DNA of 64,000 nt from Kribbella flavida DSM 17836 (GTDB lineage: Bacteria; Actinomycetota; Actinomycetes; Propionibacteriales; Kribbellaceae), in contig NC_013729.1 of the NCBI RefSeq assembly GCF_000024345.1, positions 3,286,001 to 3,350,000 of the forward strand, read 5' to 3'. Of the stretch, positions 43,387-52,000 are shown one piece after another. The notes beneath the pieces are model-generated. The model was not told where the DNA came from and did no database searches. It saw only the letters and a list, made by a program, of their open reading frames with translations. The translations under genes and the position numbers were made by a program. Positions within the stretch are counted from its first letter, which is position 1. Each line of letters begins with the position of its first letter.

Positions 43387-44242
43387 AGACTAGGGTTTCT
43401 CGGCGTTCGGGGAGCAGGGGCTCGTTCTCGAGGAGCTTGCCGGTCTCGGAGGCGTGCAGCATGCCTTCGGGGGAGACGAAGCCGACGTGGTGGACCTCCT
43501 GGCCGGGACGGGCGAAGAAGTACAGGTCACCCGGCTGCACCTCGTCCACCGGTACCGACTCCAGCGCGTCGGCCTGGTCGTGCGCGTCCCGCGGGATCCG
43601 CTGTCCGAGCACGCGGCTCACGGCGTGGATCAGTCCTGAGCAGTCCAGCCCGTACGCCGAAGTCCCGCCCCACAGGTACTCCAGCCCGAGGAACAACGAC
43701 CCCAGCTGGATCCGGTCCTCGGAGCCGACCGGCGTCTCCACCGAGCGCAGCACGTCGTCGGCCAGCCAGCCGGAGCTGCCGTCCGGCAGTGCGACCCGGG
43801 TGTACCCGTCGGTGTGCTCCACCGACGACAGCACCGTCGCGAAGGAAAGCTCCGCCAGCGAGCCGGCGCCGGCACCCGGCTCGGCCGTGAGCGTCGCCAG
43901 CGGCACGGTCACTGCGACGGGCGCGGTCGCGCTGCTCGGCAACTCACCGAGGTGCGCCGACGGCACCCAGCCGGGATAGCCGAGTACGTCGCCGGAGGAC
44001 GGCTGCCACGGCGCGAGGATCTCGGACCAGCCGTTGCGCTCGGAGCGGACGATCACCGGTTCGCCGTACAGGAGTTGGGTCAGCGTGCGGCCGTGCAGCC
44101 CGAGGCGGCTCTCGGTGTCCATCGACTGAACCCACGCGGCGACATCCGGCGCGGCGGCGACCGCCGGAGCGTCGATGTCGCGCGGAGCGTCGGGGGAGGT
44201 CCAGACGGTGCTGACCGGAACCTTCGCGGCAACTACGTTCAT
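43370..44242 (-). CDS. NlpC/P60 cysteine endopeptidase with SH3-like N-terminal part
   Basis: A 290-residue cell-wall peptide hydrolase. The C-terminal NlpC/P60 domain has the catalytic Cys in 'YGLDCSGLIHAV' and the His in 'GQEVHHVGFVSPEG'. The N-terminal 170 residues contain two SH3-like segments ('YPGWVPSAHLGEL', 'SGWLADDVLRSV'). No signal peptide is visible, so it should act on imported murein peptides in the cytoplasm, as YkfC (gamma-D-Glu-diamino-acid endopeptidase) does. Its ATG overlaps the epimerase stop by 4 bases. The last codons lie in a 36-base repeat array. Confidence 0.88.
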   Translation of the reverse strand: MNVVAAKVPVSTVWTSPDAPRDIDAPAVAAAPDVAAWVQSMDTESRLGLHGRTLTQLLYGEPVIVRSERNGWSEILAPWQPSSGDVLGYPGWVPSAHLGELPSSATAPVAVTVPLATLTAEPGAGAGSLAELSFATVLSSVEHTDGYTRVALPDGSSGWLADDVLRSVETPVGSEDRIQLGSLFLGLEYLWGGTSAYGLDCSGLIHAVSRVLGQRIPRDAHDQADALESVPVDEVQPGDLYFFARPGQEVHHVGFVSPEGMLHASETGKLLENEPLLPERRETLVSAARL

Positions 44243-45315
44243 GCGATCAAGCCTGTCACGCCGAGCCCAGGAGTGGAGGGCAGGTGGATGGTGGACCCTT
44301 CGTACCGGATCCCGCCGCTGACCGGGGGCTGCTCCAGCCACCAGGCCGCGTCGAGATCGTTCACCGCGGTGGTCGGGTACGCCGCGACCAGGGCGGCCGC
44401 CGCGCCGACGCCGACGTGGCTCTCCATCATCGAGCCGACGACGGAGCCGAGGCCGTGCTCGCGAGCCAGTTCCAGCAGCGTCCGGGCGGTGGCCAGGCCG
44501 CCGCACTTGGCCAGCTTCACGTTCACCAGGTCGGCCGCGCCGCGCCGGATCACGTTCACCAGGTCGCGCACGCCGTACACGCTCTCGTCGGCGAGGATCG
44601 GGGTGCTGACCCGGTCGGTGATCCAGGCCATGCCGTCCAGGTCGGCGGCGGCGACCGGCTGCTCCACCAGCTCGATCGCGCAGCCGGCGTCCTCGAGCGC
44701 GCGGATCACGGTGACGGCGTCGCGGCGGTGCCAGCCCTGGTTGGCGTCCAGCCGGATCCGCGGTCCGGGACCGACCGCCTCGCGGATGCGGCGGACCCGG
44801 TCGAAGTCGGCGGCCGCGTCACCCGTGCCGACCTTGACCTTGAGCACGTCGAAGCCGTCGGCGAGCCGGTCGGTCGCGGCCTGAACCAGCGCCGCGGAGT
44901 CGCCGGCCGACAGCGTCACGTCGGTTTTCACCGTCGTCACCGTCGAGCCGAGGAATCCTTGCAGGGTCTTCTGCGCGCGATGGGCGGCGAGGTCGTGCAG
45001 CGCGACGTCGACCGCGGCCTTGGCGCCGAAGTTCGCCTGGGCCGCGCCCTGGACCCGGCGCAACGCCTCGGTCAGGTCGTCAGCGCCGAGGCCGGTCAGC
45101 GCCGTCGCGATCGGGCCTTCGACGCAGGCCTGGGCGCCGGCCAGCGACTCGCCGGTCACCTTCCAGACCTGCGGAGCCTCGCCCCAGCCGGTGTACTCGC
45201 CATCGGTGATCGACACCAGCAGCGAGTCGGCGTGGGTCGCGGTCCGCAGCGCCGTCACGAACGGCGTGTGCAGCGGAGCCGAGACGAGATGGGTGGAGAA
45301 CTTCAGGCCGGTCAC
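44239..45315 (-). CDS. Dipeptide (L-Ala-D/L-Glu) epimerase, enolase superfamily
   Basis: A 358-residue member of the muconate-lactonising subgroup of the enolase superfamily. The catalytic KxK is in 'FDVLKVKVGTG', metal ligands are in 'RLDANQGW', 'IELVEQPV' and 'PILADESVYG', and the second catalytic Lys is in 'VNVKLAKCGG'. In the YkfB/YcjG group this enzyme converts L-Ala-D-Glu from murein to L-Ala-L-Glu; the neighbouring NlpC/P60 gene supports that role. GTG at 45315 overlaps the upstream stop by 4 bases. Confidence 0.9.
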   Translation of the reverse strand: MTGLKFSTHLVSAPLHTPFVTALRTATHADSLLVSITDGEYTGWGEAPQVWKVTGESLAGAQACVEGPIATALTGLGADDLTEALRRVQGAAQANFGAKAAVDVALHDLAAHRAQKTLQGFLGSTVTTVKTDVTLSAGDSAALVQAATDRLADGFDVLKVKVGTGDAAADFDRVRRIREAVGPGPRIRLDANQGWHRRDAVTVIRALEDAGCAIELVEQPVAAADLDGMAWITDRVSTPILADESVYGVRDLVNVIRRGAADLVNVKLAKCGGLATARTLLELAREHGLGSVVGSMMESHVGVGAAAALVAAYPTTAVNDLDAAWWLEQPPVSGGIRYEGSTIHLPSTPGLGVTGLIA

Positions 45316-46124
45316 CGCACTGCCTCCAGTTCGTGCCGGTGGTTCCACGCCTCGGCTGCGATCGCCGCGATCAACTTCTGCGCGTCCGGATCGGGCAGCT
45401 CGGACGTCGTACACACCGTCAGGACGAACGGCTCCGCGTCGGCCGGGCGGACGATGCCGCCGTCGTGCCGGATCCGCACGTCCCAGCCGTTCTTGTGCTC
45501 GACCCGGGTGCCCGCCGGCACGCCGGCCGGAATCTCGCCGTTCCACTCGTTGGCCGCCAGCAGGTCGCGCAGGTACCGGCCCGACGCACTGTCGTCGTTG
45601 CCGGCCGCAACCAGTACGGCGGCGAGGTCGGCCGGGCTCATCAGGTTGCTGATCCCCGCTGCCTGCGCGGCCACGTCGTCGATGCCGCGCTGGATCGCGC
45701 TCGCCCCCGACCCGTACTCCGCGAGCACCGCCTGCGCCGTGTCGACGCCGGCCTGCTCCAGCACCAGGTTGGTGGCCAGGTTGCTCGACCGGGTGATCAT
45801 CTCGGTGGCCAGCCAGCCGAGCGTCACCTGCTCGCCGAGCTTCGTCCAGGTGGCCGGCGCCTCGTCCTCGGCCCGGTTCACGCCGAACCGGCCGCCGGCG
45901 GCCGACGCGAAGTCGTTGTGCACGGTCACCGGCTGCTCCAGCGAGAGCTCGCCGGCGTCCACCTTGCGCAGCATCGCCATCGCGACCAGCACCTTCATCG
46001 TGCTCGCCGAGTAGTGGGGCCGTTCCGCGGCGTGCATGAACACCGGCACCCCGTCGAGCCGCCCGAGCCAGACGCCGAAGTCGCCCTGGCCCTGCACCCC
46101 CCGCAGCAGGTCAGTCATTCCCAT
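45312..46124 (-). CDS. Serine hydrolase of the class A beta-lactamase fold
   Basis: A 270-residue penicillin-recognising serine hydrolase. The active-site motif S-x-x-K is in 'SASTMKVLVAM', the second motif is S-S-N in 'TRSSNLATNLV' (instead of S-D-N), and the K-T-G-like triad is 'HKNGW'. No signal peptide is visible, so an intracellular peptidase or amidase role in murein peptide turnover is more likely than secreted beta-lactamase. First gene of the three-gene operon; GGGAAAG lies eight bases upstream of ATG 46124. Confidence 0.83.
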   Translation of the reverse strand: MGMTDLLRGVQGQGDFGVWLGRLDGVPVFMHAAERPHYSASTMKVLVAMAMLRKVDAGELSLEQPVTVHNDFASAAGGRFGVNRAEDEAPATWTKLGEQVTLGWLATEMITRSSNLATNLVLEQAGVDTAQAVLAEYGSGASAIQRGIDDVAAQAAGISNLMSPADLAAVLVAAGNDDSASGRYLRDLLAANEWNGEIPAGVPAGTRVEHKNGWDVRIRHDGGIVRPADAEPFVLTVCTTSELPDPDAQKLIAAIAAEAWNHRHELEAVR

Positions 46125-46207
46125 GTTCGTAACTTTCCCACATTCCAGCCGGATTCAAGGTAGCGGCCTTGCCGCCGGGCACCCCGGGCACCTGGCAGAC
46201 TTCCCCC

Positions 46208-47176
46208 GTGTCCAGAGCGCTCGGTCTGATCCTCGGTTTCGCCGCCGATCGTTTGCTCGGCGACCCCCGCCGGTTCCATCCGGTCGCGGGCTTCGGCCGG
46301 GCCGCCACCCGCGTCGAGGCCGGCCTGTACGCCGACTCGCGCGCCGCCGGTACGGCGTACGCGGCGGTGCTGGTCGGGTCGGTGACCGCGGCTGGGCTCG
46401 TCGCCGAGAGACTGACCACGCGACGGCCCGTCGCGCGGACTCTGCTGACCGCGGCGACAACCTGGGCCGTGGTCGGCGGTCGCAGCCTGGAGCGGGAGGC
46501 CGCGGTGATGTCCGGTCTGCTGGAGGCCAAGAACCTTCCGGCGGCCCGCGACCGGCTGAGCCATCTGTGCAGCCGGGACGCGACCGACCTGCAGGCCGAC
46601 GAGCTCGCCAGGGCGACGGTCGAGTCGATCGCCGAGAACACCTCGGACGCGACGGTGGCGCCGCTCATCTGGGGCGGCCTGTTCGGCATCCCGGGGCTGG
46701 TCGGCTACCGCGCCGCGAACACGCTGGACGCGATGGTCGGCTACCGGTCGGCGAAGTACCGCAACTTCGGCTGGGCGGCCGCCCGGTTCGACGACCTGGT
46801 CAACCTGGTTCCGGCGCGGGTGTGTGCCGTGCTGACAGGGCTGATGTCGGGTCGCCCGCGCGTGGTCCGGCGGATCTGGCGACGGGACGCCGGCAAGCAT
46901 CCGAGCCCGAACGCGGGTCCGGTCGAGGCGTCGTTCGCCGGTGCGCTCGACCTGCGCCTCGGCGGCACGAACACCTACCGCGACGAGGTCGAGGATCGCG
47001 GCACGCTCGGCGACGGACTCCGGCCGGGAGTGAGCGACGTACGGCGTACCGCGGTGCTGGCCCGGCGCGTCTCGTACGCCGCGGCCGCGACGGCGGCGAT
47101 CCTGGCTCTCGCGGCGAACGAGGCCGCGACGCGCAGGGCAGCCGGCCCGCGCCGGGCGGAACGGGGACGGCGATGA
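46208..47176 (+). CDS. cobD: Adenosylcobinamide-phosphate synthase CobD/CbiB
   Basis: A 322-residue membrane enzyme that attaches aminopropanol phosphate (or aminopropanol) to adenosylcobyric acid. The N-terminal 'LGLILGFAADRLLGDPRRFH' and the central 'ESIAENTSDATVAPLIWGGL', 'AANTLDAMVGYRSAKYRNFG' are hallmarks of CobD/CbiB. GTG at 46208 is preferred over an ORF start at 46169 that adds a non-family leader. It overlaps the next gene by 4 bases. Confidence 0.95.
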   Translation: MSRALGLILGFAADRLLGDPRRFHPVAGFGRAATRVEAGLYADSRAAGTAYAAVLVGSVTAAGLVAERLTTRRPVARTLLTAATTWAVVGGRSLEREAAVMSGLLEAKNLPAARDRLSHLCSRDATDLQADELARATVESIAENTSDATVAPLIWGGLFGIPGLVGYRAANTLDAMVGYRSAKYRNFGWAAARFDDLVNLVPARVCAVLTGLMSGRPRVVRRIWRRDAGKHPSPNAGPVEASFAGALDLRLGGTNTYRDEVEDRGTLGDGLRPGVSDVRRTAVLARRVSYAAAATAAILALAANEAATRRAAGPRRAERGRR

Positions 47177-47853
47177 ACCTCAGTCGGCGGCCGCTGCGGA
47201 TCGCGCTGATCCGGCACGGCGAGTCCGAGGCGAACGTGGACAAGACGATCTACGAGACACTGCCCGACCACGCCGTCCCGCTGACCGCGCACGGCCGGGA
47301 ACAGGCGGCCGAAGCGGGCAAGCGGCTGCGCGAAGTGTTCGAGAACGAGCCGGTCCGGGTCTACGTCTCGCCGTACCTGCGCGCTCTGCAGACCCTCGAC
47401 GCGCTCGGGCTGGACGACCTGATCGGTCTGGCCCGCGAGGAGCCGCGCTTGCGCGAACAGGACTGGGCCAACTTCCAGGACACCGAGGACATCGAGCGGC
47501 AGGAGCAGTTGCGCGACTCGTACGGGCACTTCTACTACCGGTTCACGGACGGGGAGTCGGGCGCCGACGTGTACGACCGGGTGTCGACGTTCCTGGAGAC
47601 GATGCACCGCGACTTCGAGACGCCGGACGCGCCGCGCAACGTGCTGCTGGTGTCGCACGGGCTGACCATGCGGCTGTTCTGCATGCGCTGGTTCCACTGG
47701 TCGGTCAAGTTCTTCGAGACGCTGCGCAACCCGGACAACGCGGAGACGCGCGTCCTGCTGCGGCAGCCCGACTTCCGGTACAAGCTGGATCGGCCGTTCG
47801 AGCAGTGGACCGAGTACGAACCGACGGAACGGGAGCGATCGGCATGGTTGTAG
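47173..47853 (+). CDS. Histidine phosphatase (phosphoglycerate mutase-like) family protein
   Basis: A 226-residue protein with the RHG motif in 'IALIRHGESEANVDKTIYET', the second catalytic Arg in 'YVSPYLRALQTLDAL', and the second His in 'VLLVSHGLTMRLFCMRW'. Its position between cobD and cobN would suit alpha-ribazole phosphatase (CobC), but the long 'SGADVYDRVSTFLETMHRDF' middle and C-terminus look more like other actinobacterial PGM-family proteins. Function is therefore open. It overlaps its neighbours (4 bases with cobD, 10 bases with the next gene). Confidence 0.85.
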   Translation: MNLSRRPLRIALIRHGESEANVDKTIYETLPDHAVPLTAHGREQAAEAGKRLREVFENEPVRVYVSPYLRALQTLDALGLDDLIGLAREEPRLREQDWANFQDTEDIERQEQLRDSYGHFYYRFTDGESGADVYDRVSTFLETMHRDFETPDAPRNVLLVSHGLTMRLFCMRWFHWSVKFFETLRNPDNAETRVLLRQPDFRYKLDRPFEQWTEYEPTERERSAWL

Positions 47854-48818
47854 ACCAGACGAGGGCCGCGGCACAGGACCTGCTGGCGTCGCTCAGCCCC
47901 GAGCAACGGGCGAAGATTTCCGCGCCGTTCGACACGCCTGACCACGAGCAGTGGACGTACCTGCCCGGCGACCGGCCCGGGCTGACGCTGGCGGAGCTCA
48001 CGCCGGAGCAGGAGCAGCACGTCCACCGCCTGCTGCAACTGGCCTACAGCGAGCGCGGTCTCGGCGACGCGCTCGGCGTACTGGCCGCGGAGATCATCCT
48101 GCGCGACCTGCCCGACCCGTTGCCGGCCGGTGAGACCGGGGGATGGCAGGGCACGGTTGTGGGCGAGCGGTACTTCGTCCGGGTACTCGGGGACCCGGCC
48201 GGCTTCGAGCCGTGGGCGTGGCGGCTGAACGGGCATCACCTGGCGCTGCACGTCACGCTGGTGGACGGCGCGATCAGCTTCACTCCGCAATTCTTCGGAT
48301 CGAACCCGGCGGAGGTCCGTGAGGGGCCGTTCGCCGGGCGGCGGTTCCTGGCCGCGGAGCAGGATCTGGGATTTAAGCTGCTGAACGCGTTGCAGCCCGG
48401 GCAGCGGGAGATCGCCGTCGTCTCCGAGGAGGCGCCGGACGACATCCTGACCCGGCACGACCCGGTGGCTGATGTTTCGCGGCTGCACCGGGGATTGGCG
48501 TACGGCGACATGAGCCCCGAGCAGCGGCAGTTGCTGAGCCTGCTGATCGGCCAGTACGTCGGACGTGCGGCCGGGCCGATCGGGCTGCAGACCTGGCAGG
48601 ACGTCACGGCGCAGGGGATCGAGCGGTTGACCTTCGCGTGGGCAGGGGCGACCGAGCCGGGCGCCGGGCACTACTACTCGATCGCTGGGCCGACGTTCCT
48701 GGCGGAGTACGACAACACGCAGTCGGACGCGAACCACATCCACTCGGTGTGGCGGGACGTGCGGAACGACTGGGGGAAGGATCTGCTGGCGGCGCACTAC
48801 GCGATGGGGCGGCACTAG
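47844..48818 (+). CDS. DUF3500 domain protein
   Basis: A 324-residue protein of the DUF3500 family. Recognisable parts are 'FEPWAWRLNGHHLALHVTLV', 'SFTPQFFGSNPAEVREG' and a C-terminal 'DANHIHSVWRDVRNDWGKDL'. Several conserved His/Asp/Glu residues suggest a metal-dependent active site, but no reaction is known to me. It has no signal peptide. ATG at 47844 has GGGAG at eight bases and lies inside the end of the phosphatase gene, implying coupling. Confidence 0.75.
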   Translation: MVVDQTRAAAQDLLASLSPEQRAKISAPFDTPDHEQWTYLPGDRPGLTLAELTPEQEQHVHRLLQLAYSERGLGDALGVLAAEIILRDLPDPLPAGETGGWQGTVVGERYFVRVLGDPAGFEPWAWRLNGHHLALHVTLVDGAISFTPQFFGSNPAEVREGPFAGRRFLAAEQDLGFKLLNALQPGQREIAVVSEEAPDDILTRHDPVADVSRLHRGLAYGDMSPEQRQLLSLLIGQYVGRAAGPIGLQTWQDVTAQGIERLTFAWAGATEPGAGHYYSIAGPTFLAEYDNTQSDANHIHSVWRDVRNDWGKDLLAAHYAMGRH

Positions 48819-48891
48819 GTCGTAGTGCGGGGGAGACGCTGGCAGTTGTGGGGCCGACGTACGCGCGGACCCAGCACACCGGCGTACCGGC

Positions 48892-48897
48892 TAGAGT
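48892..48897 (+). promoter_or_regulatory. Candidate -10 of the cobN leader
   Basis: TAGAGT lies just before the B12 riboswitch, giving a transcript start near 48904. No clear -35 was found. Confidence 0.35.
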
Positions 48898-48899
48898 CA

Positions 48900-49034
48900 C
48901 CCCTGTCATCGACGGAGTTGCAGGAACCCGGTGTGAGTCCGGGGCGGTCCCGCCACTGTGACCACGTTCGCGTGGGAGTCAGGAACTGCTGCCGTCGTAC
49001 TGCCCACCCGGGGCGTGGACACCCCGAGGAAGGA
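48900..49034 (+). ncRNA. Cobalamin (B12) riboswitch controlling cobN
   Basis: The aptamer core GCGGTCCCGCCACTGTGA (48944-48961) and the B12-box-like AGTCAGGAACTGC (48978-48990) are present. A regulatory hairpin CGGGG-CGTGGACA-CCCCG (49009-49026) directly precedes the SD AGGAAGGA (49027-49034). Its loop GGAC can pair with GTCC in the L5 region, the known L5-L13 kissing loop, so translational control of cobN is expected. Confidence 0.93.
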
Positions 49035-49044
49035 CCGGCCGCGC

Positions 49045-52000
49045 GTGCCCGCGAACCTGTTGCTGCTTTCCACTGCCGATACCGATCTGCTGGCCGCTTC
49101 CCAGGCCGAGGCCGGGTGGAGGGTCGCCAACCCGGCCCGTGTCGATCTCGCCCAACTGCCCGGGCTGCTCGACGGTGTCGAGGTGGTTGTCGTCCGGCTG
49201 CTGGGTGGTCGCCGGGCCTGGGAAGAAGGGCTCGACGCGGTCATCGCCTCGGGGCTGCCGACGGTGGTGCTGAGCGGTGAGGCGGCGCCGGACGCCGAAC
49301 TGATGTCGCTCTCGACGGTTCCCGCAGGCGCTGTGACCGAGGCGCTCGCCTACTTGCGCGAGGGCGGCTCGGAGAACCTGCGCAACCTCGCCGGCTTCCT
49401 GCGCGACACCCTGCTGCTCACCGGCGATGCGTTCGACCCGCCGCACAGCCTCCCGGCGTACGGCGTGCGCGCCGGTCGTCTGCCGAACCCCCAGACTGAC
49501 GCCGGGCAGCCGGACGGTCGCCCGGTCGTCGGCATCGTCTACTACCGCGCGCACGAGATCTCCGGCAACACCGCGTTCGTCGACGCGCTCGCCGACGCCG
49601 TCGAGGCGGCCGGAGCTCGCGCTCTGCCGGTGTACTGCGGCACGTTGCGCGGCCTCGACCCGTCCAGCGACGAGAATGCCGAGCTGTTCGAGTTGCTCCG
49701 AAGCTGCGACGTGCTGGTCACCACGCTGCTCGCGGCCGGCGGGACGGTCGCCGCGAACGCGAGTGCGGGCGGTGCCGACGACGCCTGGGACGCCGGCGCG
49801 CTGGCCTCGCTCGACATCCCGCTGATCCAGGGCCTCGCGCTCACCTCGACCCGTGAGCAGTGGCTGGACAGCGACGCCGCGATCAGCCCGCTGGACGCGG
49901 CGACGCAGGTCGCGATCCCGGAGTTCGACGGCCGGCTGATCACGATTCCGTTCTCGTTCAAGGCGTACGACGCGGAGGGCATCGCGAGCTACCGGCCCGA
50001 TCTCGAACGCTGCGCGCGGCTGGCCGGGATCGCGGTCGCGCAGGCGCGGTTGCGGCACGTGCCGGCCGCCGAGAAGAAGATCGCGCTGGTGCTGTCGTCG
50101 TACCCGACCAAGCACGCCCGGATCGGCAACGCGGTCGGCCTGGACACGCCGGCGTCCGCGGTCGTGCTGCTCGGGCAGCTCAAGGACGCCGGGTACGACC
50201 TCGGGCCGGACCTCGACCTCGACGAGTTGCAGGGCGCCGACGGTGCCGACGGGCTGATCCACCGGCTGATCGCGGCCGGCGGTCACGACGTCGACTGGCT
50301 GACCGACGAGCAGCTGGCGGGCGCGGTGGCGAAGATCCCGCTGTCGACGTACGCGTTGTGGTTCGGCCGGGTGCCGGAGACGTTGCAGAAGGCAATGACC
50401 GAGGCCTGGGGCGAGGCGCCGGGCTCCCTGTACGTCGACACGTCCGGCCCCGAGCCGGCGATCGCGCTGGCGGCGCTGCGGTTCGGCAACGTCGTGCTGA
50501 TGATCCAGCCGCCCCGCGGGTTCGGCGAGAACCCGGTCGCGATCTACCACGACCCGGACATGGCGCCGTCGCACCACTACCTGGCGGCGTACCGGTGGCT
50601 GGAGGCTCCGGTTGCCGACGGCGGGTTCGGCGCGCACGCGGTCGTGCACCTCGGCAAGCACGGCACGCTGGAGTGGCTGCCGGGCAAGGGCATCGGGATG
50701 GCGGCCGACTGCGCGCCGGACGCCGTACTGGGCAACCTGCCGCTGGTTTACCCGTTCATCGTCAACGACCCGGGCGAGGGCACGCAGGCGAAGCGGCGTG
50801 GGCACGCGGTGATCGTGGACCACCTGGTACCGCCGATGGCGCGGGCCGAGACGTACGGCGACATGGCGAAGCTGGAGTACCTGCTCGACGAGTACGCGAC
50901 CGTGCAGGCACTGGACCCGGAGAAGGTGCCGACGCTGCGGGCGCAGATCTGGACGCTGATCCAGGCGGCGCAGCTGCACCACGACCTGCACACCGACGAG
51001 AAGCCGGACGACGAGGAGTTCGACGAGTTCGTCCTGCACCTCGACGGCTATCTGTGCGAGATCAAGGACGTCCAGATCCGCGACGGGCTGCACGTGCTCG
51101 GCGGCGGACCGGAGGGCGAGGCCCGGGTCAACCTGGTGCTCGCCGTCCTGCGGGCCGCGCAGATGTGGGGCGGCACGACGGGCGCCGTACCGGGGCTGCG
51201 TTCGGCGCTCGGCAAGACCTTCGACGTGGACGAGGCGGCGCTGCTGGCCGATCCAGGGCGCGCTGTGCCGGCTGAGCTCGCGGCGTTGTCCGAGCTGGCC
51301 GACCTGCCGGCGGTGAGCGCGGCCGATGGGGTCGACCTGCTGGAGGCGGTGGCTCGCAAGCTGGTGCTCGGGATGGAGACGCTGAGCTGGGACGCCGCGA
51401 AGGTGCCGGTGGTCGTCGGCGAGGTGCTCGGCCGGCAGTCCGCCGGCGTCGAGGCGTCGCTGCGGTTCGCGTGCGACGAGGTCGTACCGCGGCTCGCGCG
51501 GACCGGGGACGAACTGACGAACGTACTGCGTGCGCTGGACGGCCGGTTCGTCGAGGCCGGGCCGTCGGGGTCGCCGACGCGCGGGCTGGTCAACGTGCTG
51601 CCGACGGGGCGCAACTTCTACGCCGTCGACCCGAAGGCGATTCCGAGCCGCAACGCCTGGGACGTCGGCGTGGCGCTGGCCGACTCCCTGCTCGCCCGGC
51701 ACAAAGCCGAGACGGGGGAGTGGCCGCGATCGGTCGGCCTGACCGTCTGGGGCACGTCGGCGATGCGCACCCAGGGCGACGACCTGGCCGAGGTGCTCTG
51801 GCTGCTCGGCTGCCGCCCGGTCTGGGACGAGGCGTCCCGGCGGGTCTCCGGCTTCGAGGTCGTTCCGGTCGAGGAGCTGGGCCGGCCGCGGGTGGACGTG
51901 ACGGTCCGGATCTCCGGCTTCTTCCGGGACGCCTTCCCGCACGTGGTCGCCTGGCTGGACGAGGCCGTCCGGACGGTCGCCGAGCTGGACGAGGACCCGG

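Noticed and set aside
48958..49044. Longer N-terminus of cobN starting at 48958
   Set aside because: This start lies inside the B12 aptamer; GTG 49045 follows the SD and begins the CobN family sequence.
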